DNA from: Quercus robur
Taxonomy: Eukaryota; Streptophyta; Magnoliopsida; Fagales; Fagaceae
Reading direction: 5' to 3'
DNA length: 64,000 nucleotides
NCBI RefSeq assembly: GCF_932294415.1
Contig: NC_065536.1
Span: forward strand, 46,411,854-46,475,853
A program made the translations under genes and the position numbers. This document shows, in pieces, positions 46,336-59,443 of this stretch. The notes under the pieces are model-generated. The model saw nothing but the letters and a program-made list of their open reading frames with translations. It ran no database searches and was not told the DNA's origin. The stretch's first letter is position 1; the number at the start of each line of letters is the position of its first letter.

Positions 46336-46544
46336 TTATTTTTATATATATAAAACTTTTACAATTTATAAATAAAAATAAAGAGTAATATTTATTTATT
46401 ACACACAAATTATTTTATATACTTAAAAAATAATAAAAAATATGCGATTTCACACACCTAAAAAAAAATAAAATTCGTAGGATTTCTAAATTATGATTTT
46501 ATGTTTTCAAGTTGATGTTGTTTTTTTTTTTTTTTTTTAATATT

Positions 46545-46715
46545 ATTTTTTTTAATTTTAATACAAGATAGAATTTCTATTCTAACATAATTTAAGTGTA
46601 TATGTATGTGAAATTTTCTTTTGGAGATTTGAACCTCGATCCTTGCCCCTTACACCCTACAAGTACTTATATTTGTGGAGTAATCATTGCACCAATGATA
46701 TGTGGTGATAAGTTA
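46545..46715 (-). mobile_element. SINE, family 2, copy B
   Basis: Aligns along its length with 32684-32850. Minus-strand box A-like TGGTGCAATGATT and box B-like GGTTCAAATCTCC; the 3' end has ATATACACTTAAATTATG and TTTCTATCTTGTATT before an A-rich tail. T-run at 46521-46538 follows in plus coordinates. Confidence 0.7.
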
Positions 46716-47943
46716 TTTTTTTGAAATGTGCATAAAATTGTGTAAATAATATGTACAACAAAATATTTCCCTAAAATGAAAAAGACTAGGATTTATACAG
46801 TACTATACACTCATTTCACTGGAATTGGCAAAACTTTCCTGAGATTAGAACTCTTGTAAGTTGTAAAACATAGTAATACTAATAGTACTTAAATCCTAGC
46901 CACTGACCACATCACTTGTCCTTCCCGAAGCTGCAAAGCTGAGAAAAGCTGCTCAAAATATTCCTGTTCACACTCTATTATGTTTACAATTATTTCTCTC
47001 CTATTCTTCTAAAAAAATCATTATTTTATTAATTAGTTTTTGCTTTTTATATATATGCTAACTGTTTTTGCTTCCTGTATTACCCTTGTCATTACTGTTG
47101 AAAAAAAAAAAAAAAAAAAAAAAAGTGAAAATACATTTTTTGTCTCTATATTTTGGACTATTTTTCATTTTGGTCTCCACATTTTTTTCCCTTCTTATTT
47201 TAGTCCAACAAACTGAAAAAATCATTTTCAATTTAATCATTTCCATCATTTCAGTAATGGAAATTTCTAAACGGAGTGCACCACTAATCCGCTGGCAAAC
47301 ATGAAGCTAACATAGTCATTATAATAATATTTTAAAATGCCAAATTAGCATTTTAAATTAAAAAAATGTCACATCAGAGAGTTTAATAAAAAAAATAAAT
47401 TAAATTAAAAAACTTTCAATCTAATTAAAATTAAATAATTAATTTTTTTGGGGTTATTCTTTAAAAACATTATTAATTTTTTAATATTGAAATAATAAAA
47501 TTATTATTCGATGAGAAAAATGCATTTTCCAATTAAATAACCAAACGCAATTTCATTAAGTATAATTAATTTCTAGTAAAAGTTTTCAACATAATACCAA
47601 ATGTATTTAAAAAAAAAAAGAAAAAAAAAAGAAAAAAAAAAAGGCATTATGGCATAATGCTATTTTAGAAAGCATTATACCAGAATACCAATAAAGTTAT
47701 CAAACGCTACCTTAACCTCTTAGCTTGACTGGTACCTTCAGGCCTACCCTTAAAATCGTGTTCAATTTTGATTTTTGGTTTTTTTTTTAAATCCCTTAAA
47801 AGATTGTTGATTTTTTATTTTTTATTTTTAAAAATGAGAGGTTCAAATTTGAGTCCTTAAATAGCATGTCCCCTTATTATAGCAAAAAAACATTTTCTTT
47901 TTATTGTTGAGTAAAAAACCATAACCTCCCTTGATATATAAGG
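46716..47943. other. AT-rich intergenic sequence with a one-ended MITE fragment
   Basis: After an A-run (47101-47124), GAAAATACATTTTTTGTCTCT resembles the TIR of the 44311 element, but I found no partner end. The rest is AT-rich with A-runs at 47610-47645. No gene. Confidence 0.4.
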
Positions 47944-47948
47944 AAACA
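47944..47948. repeat. Target site duplication AAACA (5')
   Basis: AAACA immediately before the LTR start; identical to 49467-49471. Confidence 0.85.
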
Positions 47949-48358
47949 TGTTAGGATCCCAAATAGCTTAGATGGATGAGATCCCAAATATTTAATTAGA
48001 TTGGGAAATTTAGTTAATGGTTAGTTACAATTGGATAAGTAAAAGTGGGTTGGTTAGTAATCTAGCACACTATTCACATGTATATTTCTTATAAACACAT
48101 GTGATATTAGTAAGAGTAAATGGAACATTAATAAACTAGTAGTTTTGAGCCATCTGTGTCAATTAGATTAGGACTAGTCATATATAAATGGATCCATGTA
48201 AACCCTCTTGGTATCATCTTAACTAATAATGAAGTTGTTGGCCTTTGTGCATCTCTCTTAAAAATTCTTTGGAGGGTGACAGGTGACTACCTTGAAATTA
48301 GTCAAAATCCATGCAATTCAAATTCATTTCCTTTGGGAACCACCGAAATCTTAACAAA

Positions 48359-48371
48359 TGGTATCAGAGCC
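48359..48371 (+). other. Primer binding site of the TRIM-like element
   Basis: TGGTATCAGAGCC, complement of the 3' end of plant initiator methionine tRNA, two bases after the 5' LTR. Confidence 0.9.
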
Positions 48372-49025
48372 AATTTGAGATGATCAAATCCATTACACCT
48401 CATCAAAATTCATTGGAGCTACAAAAATTCAAAAGTGGAGATCATTTTGGTGGCTTTTCAAGGTCTACAAATTCTTTCCTCTTAACACTTCACCACATCT
48501 TATGGTTTCCATTACCTCTTATTAAATGGAAGGAGAGGCGTGAGAATGGTTTAAAATGTGGAGGCATAGGGAATATGCATAGATTGGGTGGACTTTGTAT
48601 ATCCTACAAGATTAATTTCAAACACCAATCCATGATCCACCAATAAAGGGTCCCACTCAAGAGTCAAGAACTAGTAGTCCAAGTGTTAGGGACATAAGAA
48701 TTGAAGAGCAGGAGCCAAAAATTCCAATTGTTCAAGAGTCAAAGGAGATTTACAGGATCTGAGAATAATCCAAGATCCAAAGAACTAATGAGACCTTGAA
48801 GATCGAAGAACCAGTGAAGGCTCAAGAATTTGAGTAGAGTTTGAAAGTCTACAAAGAATTAATCTTCATGTACACAAAGCCCATTGTCAAAGAAAAGTGC
48901 ATGAACATGGTGATTAAAATGTTATAAAGATATTGGTCCATTGGAAGATTGTGCTAAAGAAGCATGCAAAAGATTCACTCACATTTGCTGACACCAAAAT
49001 CAACAAAACCTTAAGGACAGTTTTT

Positions 49026-49037
49026 GAAGGGGAGGGA
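49026..49037 (+). other. Polypurine tract of the TRIM-like element
   Basis: GAAGGGGAGGGA, just before the 3' LTR start at 49040; primes plus-strand synthesis in LTR elements. Confidence 0.8.
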
Positions 49038-49466
49038 TATGTTAGGAATCCTAAATAGCTTAGATGGATGAGATCCCAAAGATTGAATTGATTAGAAAAG
49101 TTAGTTAATAGTTAGTTATAATGGGATAAGTATTAGTGAGTTGGTTAGTAGTCTAGTACACTAATTACATGTATATTTTTTTTTATAAACACACGTGACA
49201 CTAGTAAGAGCACATTGAAAATTAGTGAACCAATAGTTTTGAGCCATGTGGGTCAATTAGATTAAGACTAGTTATCTATAAATAATTCTTTGTAATCCCT
49301 CTTTCTATCATCTTGAATAATACTAAAATTGTTGCCTTTGTGCATATCTCTCTTAATTTTTTCTATATATTTCTCTCTTAACAATTCTTTGGAGAGTATC
49401 GAATTTAGTCAAAATCCATTCAATTCCTATAAATTTTGGATCCACTGAACCGTGGCGTTAGTAACA

Positions 49467-49471
49467 AAACA
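49467..49471. repeat. Target site duplication AAACA (3')
   Basis: AAACA immediately after the 3' LTR; identical to 47944-47948. Confidence 0.85.
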
Positions 49472-49782
49472 ATTGTTGCCCCGTAAAACTCTAGTTGTGT
49501 GTTAGTACAATCAACAATGAGCTTTAAATCTTCTATAAAAGAAATTAAAAAAAAAAAAAAAAAGAACTGTAAATCCCATAAAGTGCTTTTTTTTGGGAGG
49601 GGGGGGGGGGGGGAGATGGTGTCTGTTAGGAAGAATTAAAATGGTTTTAAGTTCTATCAAACCCTTTGGTACTCTTAAAATAAAATTAAAAAAAAAAAAA
49701 AGTTTACAGTTTACCATTCAGGCTTTAAAATTAAGGGTTAAAATCACTATTCACTGTATTTGCTGAACACCCAAAACATTAA
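49472..49782. other. Intergenic sequence with homopolymer runs
   Basis: A-runs near 49545-49563 and 49688-49700, and a G-run at about 49598-49613. No gene. Confidence 0.5.
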
Positions 49783-49926
49783 GGTACTGTTTGGTTTTGT
49801 TTAGAGAGTTGGAAAAGTGGTTTAAGAGGATTAAAAACTCTTTCAGTTAAAATTAACAAATGTTTGATAATTTTGTTAGAAAATTTAAAGGGGACCCTTA
49901 TAGTAGTTTTAAGGATAAAACTGAAA

Positions 49927-49957
<31 letters not shown>

Positions 49958-50136
49958 ACTCTATAATTTATTGCCCATGATTCATAAATCCAAAACTTTA
50001 AAGTACTATTCATTATAATTTACCAAATACTGAAGATGCTAAAGAACTTTTTAGTAAAAGGATTATATTGCAAAGTTCTACTACTAACGATCAGTAACTA
50101 AACTTACTTTTTACAGTAATGCCAAACAGACACTGG
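49783..50136. mobile_element. Possible hAT-type MITE
   Basis: GGTACTGTTTGGTTTTG at the left and CCAGTGTCTGTTTGGCATT in reverse complement at the right are similar TIR-like ends. A TA microsatellite lies at 49938-49957. Target duplication not found. Confidence 0.4.
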
Positions 50137-50447
50137 CTCTTTTCAGTTCAAGTACTCAATGACAAACAAAATATACAACTAATTCTCTATTTCTTACAAC
50201 AATACCAAATTGATACTACATTGTTACATTTTTCATTAATTAATAATCGTATCAATCTAAATGTTTCAATCAGTATCTGACAGAGAGAATACTACTTTTT
50301 GTTTGTTTTCCATTGAACATTATAAAATAAACAAATAAATAACAACAAAAACAAAAATACTTTCAGTTGACTTTCGTTTTTCGTCACACAAAATATAATA
50401 AAATGTTTTTGAAAAAAAATTCCAAAAATAAAAAAGTTTTTGGCCAA

Positions 50448-51797
<1,350 letters not shown>

Positions 51798-52250
51798 CCA
51801 ATCCTCAAACATCATATATTGTTACTTTGCATCTGGAGCTATGTTATAGGCCTTGAAATTTTCTTTTGCTCTTAAATGATGAGGATAGTTGGACAAAATC
51901 AAATTTAGTTTGAGTAACTTTGAGAGAGAGCTTCTAGCTACAAAACTAATTTAATGGAGATCAATATCATTGTTTCCTTGCTGCAAACTATGTGACCTAT
52001 GTTACCTAATGTACTGAAGTTATTAGATACAATTATTGGCTTGTGGCCTGTGGATAATGCTACGACTGGTAAGGACTCTCTGTAGTCTATACTCTATTGT
52101 CTCTATGTTTAGGACCCAAATCGATTATTGTTGACATCGGAGACGGAGAACTCTAACTTGGACCTGTCAAACATGAAGAACTGGGACACCTAGAGTTATC
52201 ATCTTTTGGGGTGAAAAAACAAGATATTCTCTAACGAAGAATTTGTATGG

Positions 52251-52301
<51 letters not shown>

Positions 52302-52615
52302 ATTTTTTTTCAATTTCTTTACACAGTCAAATTAAGACAACAATAGGTTTTGAGGCACAAATTTTTTTATAAATTTTTTCAAGTCTTGTTGTATATGATA
52401 GATAACAAAGTGATGTACGTAATAGGTTCAGATAAAAATCAAGAACAATTAACAACTCAGTTATTATAAAATTTATTGTGAAACTTTAGCCCCCTTTTTT
52501 CTCATCTTCTTTATGTTATTTACTTATTTTAAAGCTGGGGGTATATTTGCCTTCTCCTACTTCTTTCTCTTGTAGGAAAATTTATTTATCTAATCTTCAG
52601 CTAGAAACTAGAAAT
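51798..52615. other. AT-rich intergenic sequence
   Basis: TA microsatellite at about 52257-52282 followed by a T-run. Nothing else recognised. Confidence 0.45.
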
Positions 52616-52631
52616 AAAGTCTATCATCCTC
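52616..52631. repeat. LINE target site duplication (5')
   Basis: AAAGTCTATCATCCTC, repeated directly after the LINE poly(A) at 58618-58633. The first A's are ambiguous with the tail, so the certain length is 13 bp. Confidence 0.9.
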
Positions 52632-52769
52632 GATAGAGACAGGTTTTCTCTCTAAGTTTCCTAGGAAACTCCTGAGGTGAAAAAAGTGGCTTGTCGTCAG
52701 ACAAGAGTCGTTTCTCCTTTCCGGTAGAAATATTCCAGTGCGGGATTCAGTTTAGGTTGGTTGCTTCCA

Positions 52770-54457
52770 ATGGAGGAAATCGCAAAGAAGTGTGAGAAAC
52801 TAAAACTGACAGAAAATGAAGCAGAACAGGTAGTCCTAGAAGAAGAGGAGGTGAATGAGGGCTGGGTTCTAGCAGGTAAGTTTCTGTCGAAAAGGCATAT
52901 TAACTTGGGGGCAGTAGTGAAGGCCTTGAAACTGATATGGAAAACAAAGGAAAACTTTGTGGTACAGGACATCGGTGACAATACTACTCTGTTCTTGTTC
53001 CAAAATGAAGGGGACATGAATAGAGTACTATGGGCAAGCCCATGGTCTTTTGATAAATACTTATTAGTCCTCCACAAGCTGGGTAAAGGGGACTCAATCT
53101 CAACGATAAGCTTCGATAGGTCTTCTTTCTGGATACAGATACATGGCCTACCGATGAGAATGCAGACGATGGAGGTCGCAAACAAGATTGCAGGGCCTTT
53201 GAGGCTGATAGAGAAGGTGGATATAGGTTCAAAAGGGTTCAGGTTGGGAAAGTACCTTAGAATAAGAGTGAACATCGATATATCAAAACCCCTGTGCAAG
53301 GGAAGGGTGGTGCGAATGGGAGAAACGGAGAAGGAATGGGTCGATTTCCGATATGAGCGCCTCCCCATCTTTTGCTATTGGTGTGGGAAACTGGACCACG
53401 ACGATAGAGATTGCCCACTCTGGTTGGACAACAATGAGTCCCTAGAGCTTGAAGAGAGGCAGTACGGCCCCTGGCTCCGTGCAGATACGGAAAGATTGCA
53501 AAGGCCGCAAGTTGCAGAAACACCATCTCGGAAAAATGAAAAAGACGGAATTAAGTCCGGAAACCAGAAGCAAAGCAAAATCCAGGCAATGAATAGTAGG
53601 TGGAGATCATCGGAAAAGGCAGGACATGGTGGAGTGGGTGAAATACCAACTACATCGGTAATGTCGAACCTAATGTCAGAGGCGGTCATGATGGATGTGA
53701 CTTTTCAAAGAGAGAAGGAAGATGACTTTGAGACGCAATTAAGGGAGATTGATTGTGCCATTCATGCAGTAGACACGGAAAAGGAAAAATGGGAAACCGG
53801 GAGGCTATAAGGGAAAGCAAAGTAGCTACAGGCTTTTCAAATAATGCTCAATCCGAGGAGTTGTCTATGGGCGGGAAAACGGACAAGACCCTTATACCCC
53901 AACGACCACACTTAAGCCCATCAGCTGATCTAGCGGGCCCAAATGGGCTTGGACAAAACCAAGTAGAAGCCCAATGTAGCCAGAGTCATACGGCCCAGGT
54001 GTTAGTTGAAGGAGGCCGGATCTTAAGAAGCAAGGGGATTGATATCTGCCTAAACGAACAAAAGCAAGTCAACGTAGCAAGGAGCGAAAGTTTAGGACAG
54101 AATACAAGAAGCCAAAAGAAACTTCCAGAGGAAACAAAAACTCTCGTGAACAGGGGAAAGGAGAACGAACCTCCAGCGGGTGAGGTTGAGATTCAGCAAC
54201 CAGCAGCACAAAATGGGGCCAAACTTGGAACATGGAAAAGATTGAGGAGAGACGGAGCAGAGGTGACGCACCATTCCAACAATGGGTCTGAATCGGGATC
54301 AAAACGGAAAGGGTCGGCACCACTCAAAGTACTCCAAGAAGAAACAGAGAGCTGGAAAAGAAGCAAGAAAGAGAATGAAGCGGGTCCGGAGGGTCACCTC
54401 TGGGCAAAGCACATGGGTTCGGCGGAGGCTGCTGCGCAGCCCCGCCGTCATCAATGA
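52770..54457 (+). pseudogene. LINE ORF1 (nucleic-acid-binding, DUF4283 and CCHC knuckle), frameshifted
   Basis: Starts at the ATG 52770 (MEEIAKKCEKLKL). A DUF4283 region covers about residues 45-180. A zinc knuckle CYWCGKLDHDDRDC lies at about residues 205-220. The frame stops at 53810 (TAA). A second frame carries on (from the overlap at 53753-53810 to the TGA at 54457) with the normal ORF1 tail, rich in Gln, Lys and Arg and ending AAAQPRRHQ. This indicates a frameshift near 53,755-53,805. The final TGA overlaps the ORF2 start as ATGA. ORF1 proteins coat LINE RNA. Confidence 0.85.
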
Positions 54458-57400
54458 GTACAATGGCCTGGAACTGTAGGGGGCTTGGGAACCGGCGTAC
54501 AGTTCATGCCCTTGAGAAGGTAGTGTCTTCTGAAGATCCCAGTTTTTTTTTTTTAATGGAAACAAAATTAGTTTTATCTGAAATGGTTGGTATAAAGGAG
54601 GGGTTGAAAAGGTCCCAAGGGCTGGTGGTGCCGTGCAAGGGGCGTAGTGGGGGATTAGCATTGCTTTGGAAAAAAGAGTTGAAAGTGGATATCCAATCTT
54701 TCTCCGACAGCCACATTGACGCGATAGTTGATCAGGGGGTTAACGGGAAGCAATGGAGAATAACAGGTTTTTACGGAAACCCGGAAACGAGTAAAAGACA
54801 AGAATCTTGGCTTTTGCTCAACCGGTTATCCTCTCTGAACTCTCTGCCGTGGGTCTGCCTTGGTGACTTTAACAAGTTGATGAATAGTAGTGAAAAGGAG
54901 GGTGGCTGTACTCGACCGGCGAAACAAATGGAAGCCTTCTGTGATGCAATTAACACGAGTAACCTTCGTGACATGGGGTATACAGGCCAAGACTTTACTT
55001 GGAGTAGACGCTTAGGCAGCAGAGGTTGGGTTAGGGAGCGGCTTGACAGAGCTCTAGTCTCAACAAATTGGGCAGCCAGGTTTCCGAAAATGCAACTCCA
55101 CCATAAACCCAACTCATCCTCTGATCACTGTATTCTAATTCTCAAGGATATTCAGCAAAAAAGAAAGGGTGGGCGTCGTAAGAAAATGTTCCGCTTCGAA
55201 GAAATGTGGCTGAAAGATGAAGCTTGTGTCGGAGTGATCGAAGAGGCTTGGGACAGAGGATTGCACATGGTGCCCATTTCTCCTCTTTCTTCCTGTCTAG
55301 AGGAGTGTAGGCGCTCCTTGTCTGCCTGGAACAATAACTCTTTTGGGCATGTGGGGAAAAAACTAGCGATGCTGCAAGCTAGATTGGAGGGGTTGGAAGG
55401 TATGAGGGGGTCCTCTGTTACACTGAAGGAGATAGAGTGCACTAGAACAGAGATAAACACTTTATTGGATACTGAGGAAATCATGTGGCGCCAAAGGTCC
55501 AGAATATGCTGGCTGAAACACGGGGATAAAAACACGTCTTTTTTCCATACTAAGGCTTCAAGCAGATATAACCGGAACACTATCCAGGGTGTGATGGATA
55601 ATTCTGGGAACTGGCAAAGTGAAGATGAGGGTATTGAAAATTCCTTTGTGGACTATTTTGGGAGCCTATTTACTACGTCCAACCCAGTGGTGAGTGAGGA
55701 ACTTATCCTTGCTATTCAAGGAAAGGTGACGGAGCCAATGAACGTTTTGCTCACTAGGTACTTTCAGGCTTCAGAAGTGGACTCTGCTCTAAAACACATG
55801 TACCCCACCTCAGCTCCGGGCCTAGACGGGATGCCCCCAATTTTTTACCAGAAATTCTGGTCTAAGGTACGCCTTGTAGTTGTAAAATCTGTTTTAGATT
55901 TTCTAAACTTAGGCATTATTCCCCTGCACTTCAATGAAACACACATTGTTTTAATTCCAAAAGTAAAAGAACCACAAAGGGTGACAGATTTTCGTCCTAT
56001 TAGTCTATGTAACGTTGTGTATAAACTTGCATCCAAGTCTATTGCCAACAGGCTTAAACAGATTTTACCTAAGCTAGTGTGTGAGAATCAAAGTGCCTTT
56101 GTGGCTGAAAGGCTCATTACAGACAACGTGTTGGTGGCGTCGGAGACAATGTATCATATCAGCCAGAGAAGGAAGGGCAAGGTGGGGGAGATGGCATTGA
56201 AACTGGACATGAGCAAGGCCTACGATAGGGTCGAATGGGGCTGCCTGGAACGGATAATGCTGAAAATGGGTTTTGCGGAGAAATGGATAGCACTGATCAT
56301 GAAGTGCATTTGCTCAGTCTCTTATGCCATCAAAATTAACGGAATCCCTCAAGGCCACATCATCCCGTCAAGGGGTTTACGGCAAGGGGACCCATTGTCT
56401 CCTTACCTCTTCCTTATTTGTGCGGAAGGGCTTTCAGCAATGCTACACAAGGCTGTGCAAAGAAAGAGCCTTAGTGGGATATCCGTTTGTAGAAGAGGGC
56501 CAAAAATCTCCCATCTCTTTTTTGTGGACGACAGTATCATTTTTGGGAAAGCAACCGAAGCGGAGGGAGTGGAAATCCTAAGAATTCTCAAAGTGTATGA
56601 AGCTTCTTCGGGGCAGCTGCTAAATAATCAGAAAACCTCCCTCTTCTTTAGCAGAAACACAAGAGGAGAAGTGCAAACAAAGATCAAAACTATGTTTGGC
56701 GCTCAAGTGATTAAGCAACATGAAACATACCTAGGTCTTCCCTCCCTAATTGGAAGATCAAAATCCAATTCCTTTGCTTAATTGAAGTCCAAGGTAGCTA
56801 ACAAACTGTCGGGCTGGAAAGAGAAACTCCTCTCGGCTGCCGGCAAAGAGGTTCTCATTAAGGCCGTGGCTCAAGCGGTCCCGTCCTATACTATGAGCTG
56901 TTTTAAGCTCCCGGATAACCTTTGTGATGACCTTACCAGCATGATAAGACAGTTTTGGTGGGGCCAAAGAAAGAATGAGAAGAAGCTGGCCTGGGTTAGT
57001 TGGGAGTGGCTATGCCAATCAAAGGAAAACGGTGGGATGGGCTTTAGGGACTTGAAGAGTTTCAATAAGGCTCTCTTAGCGAAACAATGGTGGAGGCTGC
57101 TGTCCAACACCCAATCTCTTTTCTCAAGGGTTTTCAAAGCGAAGTATTTCCCGGATTGTGATTTTACTGAGGCTTCCATTGGTCATCACCCGTCTTTTGC
57201 GTGGCGAAGCATAATGTCTGCCCAATCTGTGGTTAAGAAGGGGGTTAGGTGGAGGGTGGGTAACGGCAGAAGTATTCAAATCTGGACTGATGAATGGCTG
57301 CCATCCTTGTCTTACCCGAGGATCCTCTCTCCCGCTCAGGTCCAGTGGGCTAACGCAAAGGTTTGTGACCTCATTGTGGAAGATCGTGGAGAATGGAACT

Positions 57401-58552
57401 TGGCCGTTGTTAAGCACCTCTTTAATCCTATGGAAGCTGACCTGGTGATGAGCATCCCTCTTAGCCAAAGGTTGCAAGCGGATAGAGTGGTCTGGGAGGG
57501 GTACAAGAAGTGGGAAATTTTCGGTTAGCAGCGCCTATCACAGCATCCGTGCAATGGAGAATTCCAACAAGGAAGATTGCTCTGATACATCGGAGATGAA
57601 GAACCTTTGGAAACGAATCTGGAACCTGCATCTTCCTAACAAAATCTGGAGTTTTGCATGGAGAGCCTGTCGAGGTGCCTTAGCCACCAAAGCCAACCTG
57701 AAGAAGAGGCAAATCACAAAGGATGAGACGTGCAACCATTGCGGGAAGGAAGCCGAAACCAGCACTCATCTCTTTTGGTTCTGTGATAAGGCGAAAGATG
57801 CTTGAAGCAACAGTAAAACGACTCTCCTTTTCTCTATTGATAAAGGATGGGATTTCATTGATGTAATATGGCAGCTAGTGAAACAAAGCCCGGTGTCCTC
57901 ATACTTAATGGAAAAAACCATCTCCATGTGCTGGGAAATTTGGAAGGACAGGAACACCGTTCGTAACGGGGGTATGAGTCGGTTAGGTAACACTCTGGCC
58001 AGGAGCTCAGTTGCTATAGTGGAGGAGTTCAGGGGCGCAAACGAAAGGGTGTTTCTGTCTGGTCCAGAGCGGCATGTCAGGTGGCTTCCTCCAGAACCAC
58101 CTCGGTACAAAATGAATGTTGACGCTGCAATATTCTAAGACCTTCGGGCTATGGGGGCGGGTCTGGTGCTTAGGGACTCACAAGGCTTGGTCTTGGCTGC
58201 TATGAGCAAGAGAGTCCCTGCCAACCTAGAAGCGCTAGAAGTAGAGGCGAAGGCTATGGAAGTTGCAGTCCAGTTTGCAGGGGAGGCGGGGTTTATAGAG
58301 GTGTATTTTGAGACCGACTCCAGCACACTTAAGAATATCCTAACTGGAATATCAGAGGCCCCTGCCTCTATTGAAACAATCACAGACAACATCTTGGCCC
58401 ATTTAGATAATTTCCGTTTTGTTTCTTTCTGTCATGTTAAAAGGGAAGGCAATAGGCCAGCCCACATCCTAGCCCAACATGCAAAATATGTGGGTGATTT
58501 TGTTGTATGGTTGGAGGAAACTCCAAACTTGATTGAGGACGCGTGTTCTTAG
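54454..58552 (+). pseudogene. LINE ORF2 (endonuclease, reverse transcriptase, zf-RVT, RNase H), broken
   Basis: Starts MSTMAWNCRGLG. Endonuclease residues of the EEP fold are visible: N in WNCRG, E in METK, GDFN and SDH. The reverse transcriptase has KLDMSKAYDRVEW, GLRQGDPLSPYLF and the active-site segment FFVDDS (usually FADD). A zf-RVT domain with CNHCGKEAETSTHLFWFC follows, and a C-terminal RNase H-like domain ends near 58552. Breaks: TAA at 56779-56781, a frameshift between about 57515 and 57553, TGA at 57803-57805 where Trp is expected, and TAA at 58136-58138. The endonuclease and most of the RT lie in the first uninterrupted 775 codons. Confidence 0.93.
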
Positions 58553-58617
58553 GATATTGCTTGTAATGCTTCTGAAGGTTTATAAGATATTTGAATCTTC
58601 TTATCAAAAAAAAAAAA

Positions 58618-58633
58618 AAAGTCTATCATCCTC
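58618..58633. repeat. LINE target site duplication (3')
   Basis: GTCTATCATCCTC after the poly(A) tail, identical to the copy at 52616-52631. Confidence 0.9.
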
Positions 58634-59430
58634 TTTTTCTATTACTTATTATTTTCCTTTAACAGTCAAAGTCAACTGGTCCAGAGTCAAAGTCAACAGT
58701 CAAAGTGCTCACGGGTCAGATCCGGGTGGTCCGGGTCGGGTCGGTCCGGTCAACGGTCAGCTAGGTGACATGGTGCTGACGAGACGACACTGCTGACGTG
58801 GCTGATGACGTGTCGCTGACGTGGACTAGGGCTGACGTGGATGTGATTGCATGGTTGCTGACGTGGAGTGATGACGTCATCCGATGACGTCAGATGACAT
58901 CAGCAATAGTTTTCTGGCGCATGGAATGCACGTGATAGCGTTACCGGCACGTGGAGGAGAAGCCAGAAATCCTGGAAGCGCGTGAGAGCGCGTGTTATCT
59001 CAGATGAGGGCCGGAATCGCAGGTTTCGTAGATCGGCGAACGAGGAGGCCAATAGGGAGGCGCGTGCGCTCAGAAGACGATCTAGAAGTAAGGATTCTAT
59101 GGCGGCGCGTGGGAGATTTTCCAGAGGCTACGGAGGCGCGTGGCAAGGCTTCGGGTGACCGGATTTCTGGGTTTTGGTCGCAGGAGATCTTGGAGCACGT
59201 CTGTGGTGTTGGTTTCATCAGGCGAAGCTTGAAGTTGCGTAGATCTGAGATTGATGTCACGGGTTTGCTTGAATTTGTGGATCTTGGACACAGCACTACG
59301 CCACGGTGGCTGCGAGATGCCGTGGAGTCTAGATCCAGCAGAGAAGCATGCGTGACTTCTGATGGTGGTGTGCATGTGATATTCTTCTTTGTTGTGTAGA
59401 GATATTTGTTTGATGCCAAGAATGAAGTTT
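58634..59430 (-). mobile_element. Leader/interior of a copia element with GACGTCA-type repeats
   Basis: Lies downstream (on the minus strand) of the PBS at 59431-59443. GC-rich relative to the window. At 58765-58910 it carries many copies of (G)CTGACGTGG and GATGACGTCA, and at 58660-58760 AGTCAAAGTCAAC and GGGTCGGGTCGG repeats. No gag or pol domain is recognisable; the open frame 59000-59419 lacks an ATG and is not called. The 3' remainder of the element is missing. Confidence 0.55.
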
Positions 59431-59443
59431 GGCTTTGATACCA
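59431..59443 (-). other. Primer binding site of the orphan copia LTR
   Basis: TGGTATCAAAGCC on the minus strand, one base different from the standard initiator-Met tRNA site, and directly adjacent to the LTR end. Confidence 0.8.

Larger units (their letters stand above)
47949..49466 (+). mobile_element. Complete short non-autonomous LTR retrotransposon (TRIM-like)
   Basis: LTRs 47949-48356 (408 bp) and 49040-49466 (427 bp), both starting TGTTAGGA and ending TAACA, flank 683 bp of interior. A perfect primer binding site for initiator Met tRNA (TGGTATCAGAGCC, 48359-48371) follows the 5' LTR after two bases. A polypurine tract (GAAGGGGAGGGA, 49026-49037) precedes the 3' LTR. Perfect 5-bp duplications AAACA flank the element. 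There is no gag or pol, so all proteins must be supplied in trans. LTRs are visibly diverged from each other, so the insertion is not recent. Confidence 0.95.
52632..58617 (+). mobile_element. Full-length plant L1-type LINE, inactive
   Basis: About 5.99 kb between target site duplications, with a 138-bp 5' UTR, ORF1, ORF2 and a 3' poly(A) tail (58606-58617 and on). The whole element is present from 5' leader to tail, so insertion was not 5' truncated. Both frames are now damaged. The body is richer in G+C than its surroundings. Confidence 0.95.

Noticed and set aside
52697-53368. 223-codon minus-strand frame opposite LINE ORF1, and other antisense frames across 52.7-58.4 kb
   Set aside because: Shadows of the LINE coding strand; no domain recognised.
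59000-59419. 139-codon minus-strand frame after the copia PBS as a gag gene
   Set aside because: It has no ATG start, no gag or knuckle motif, and overlaps a repeat-rich leader.
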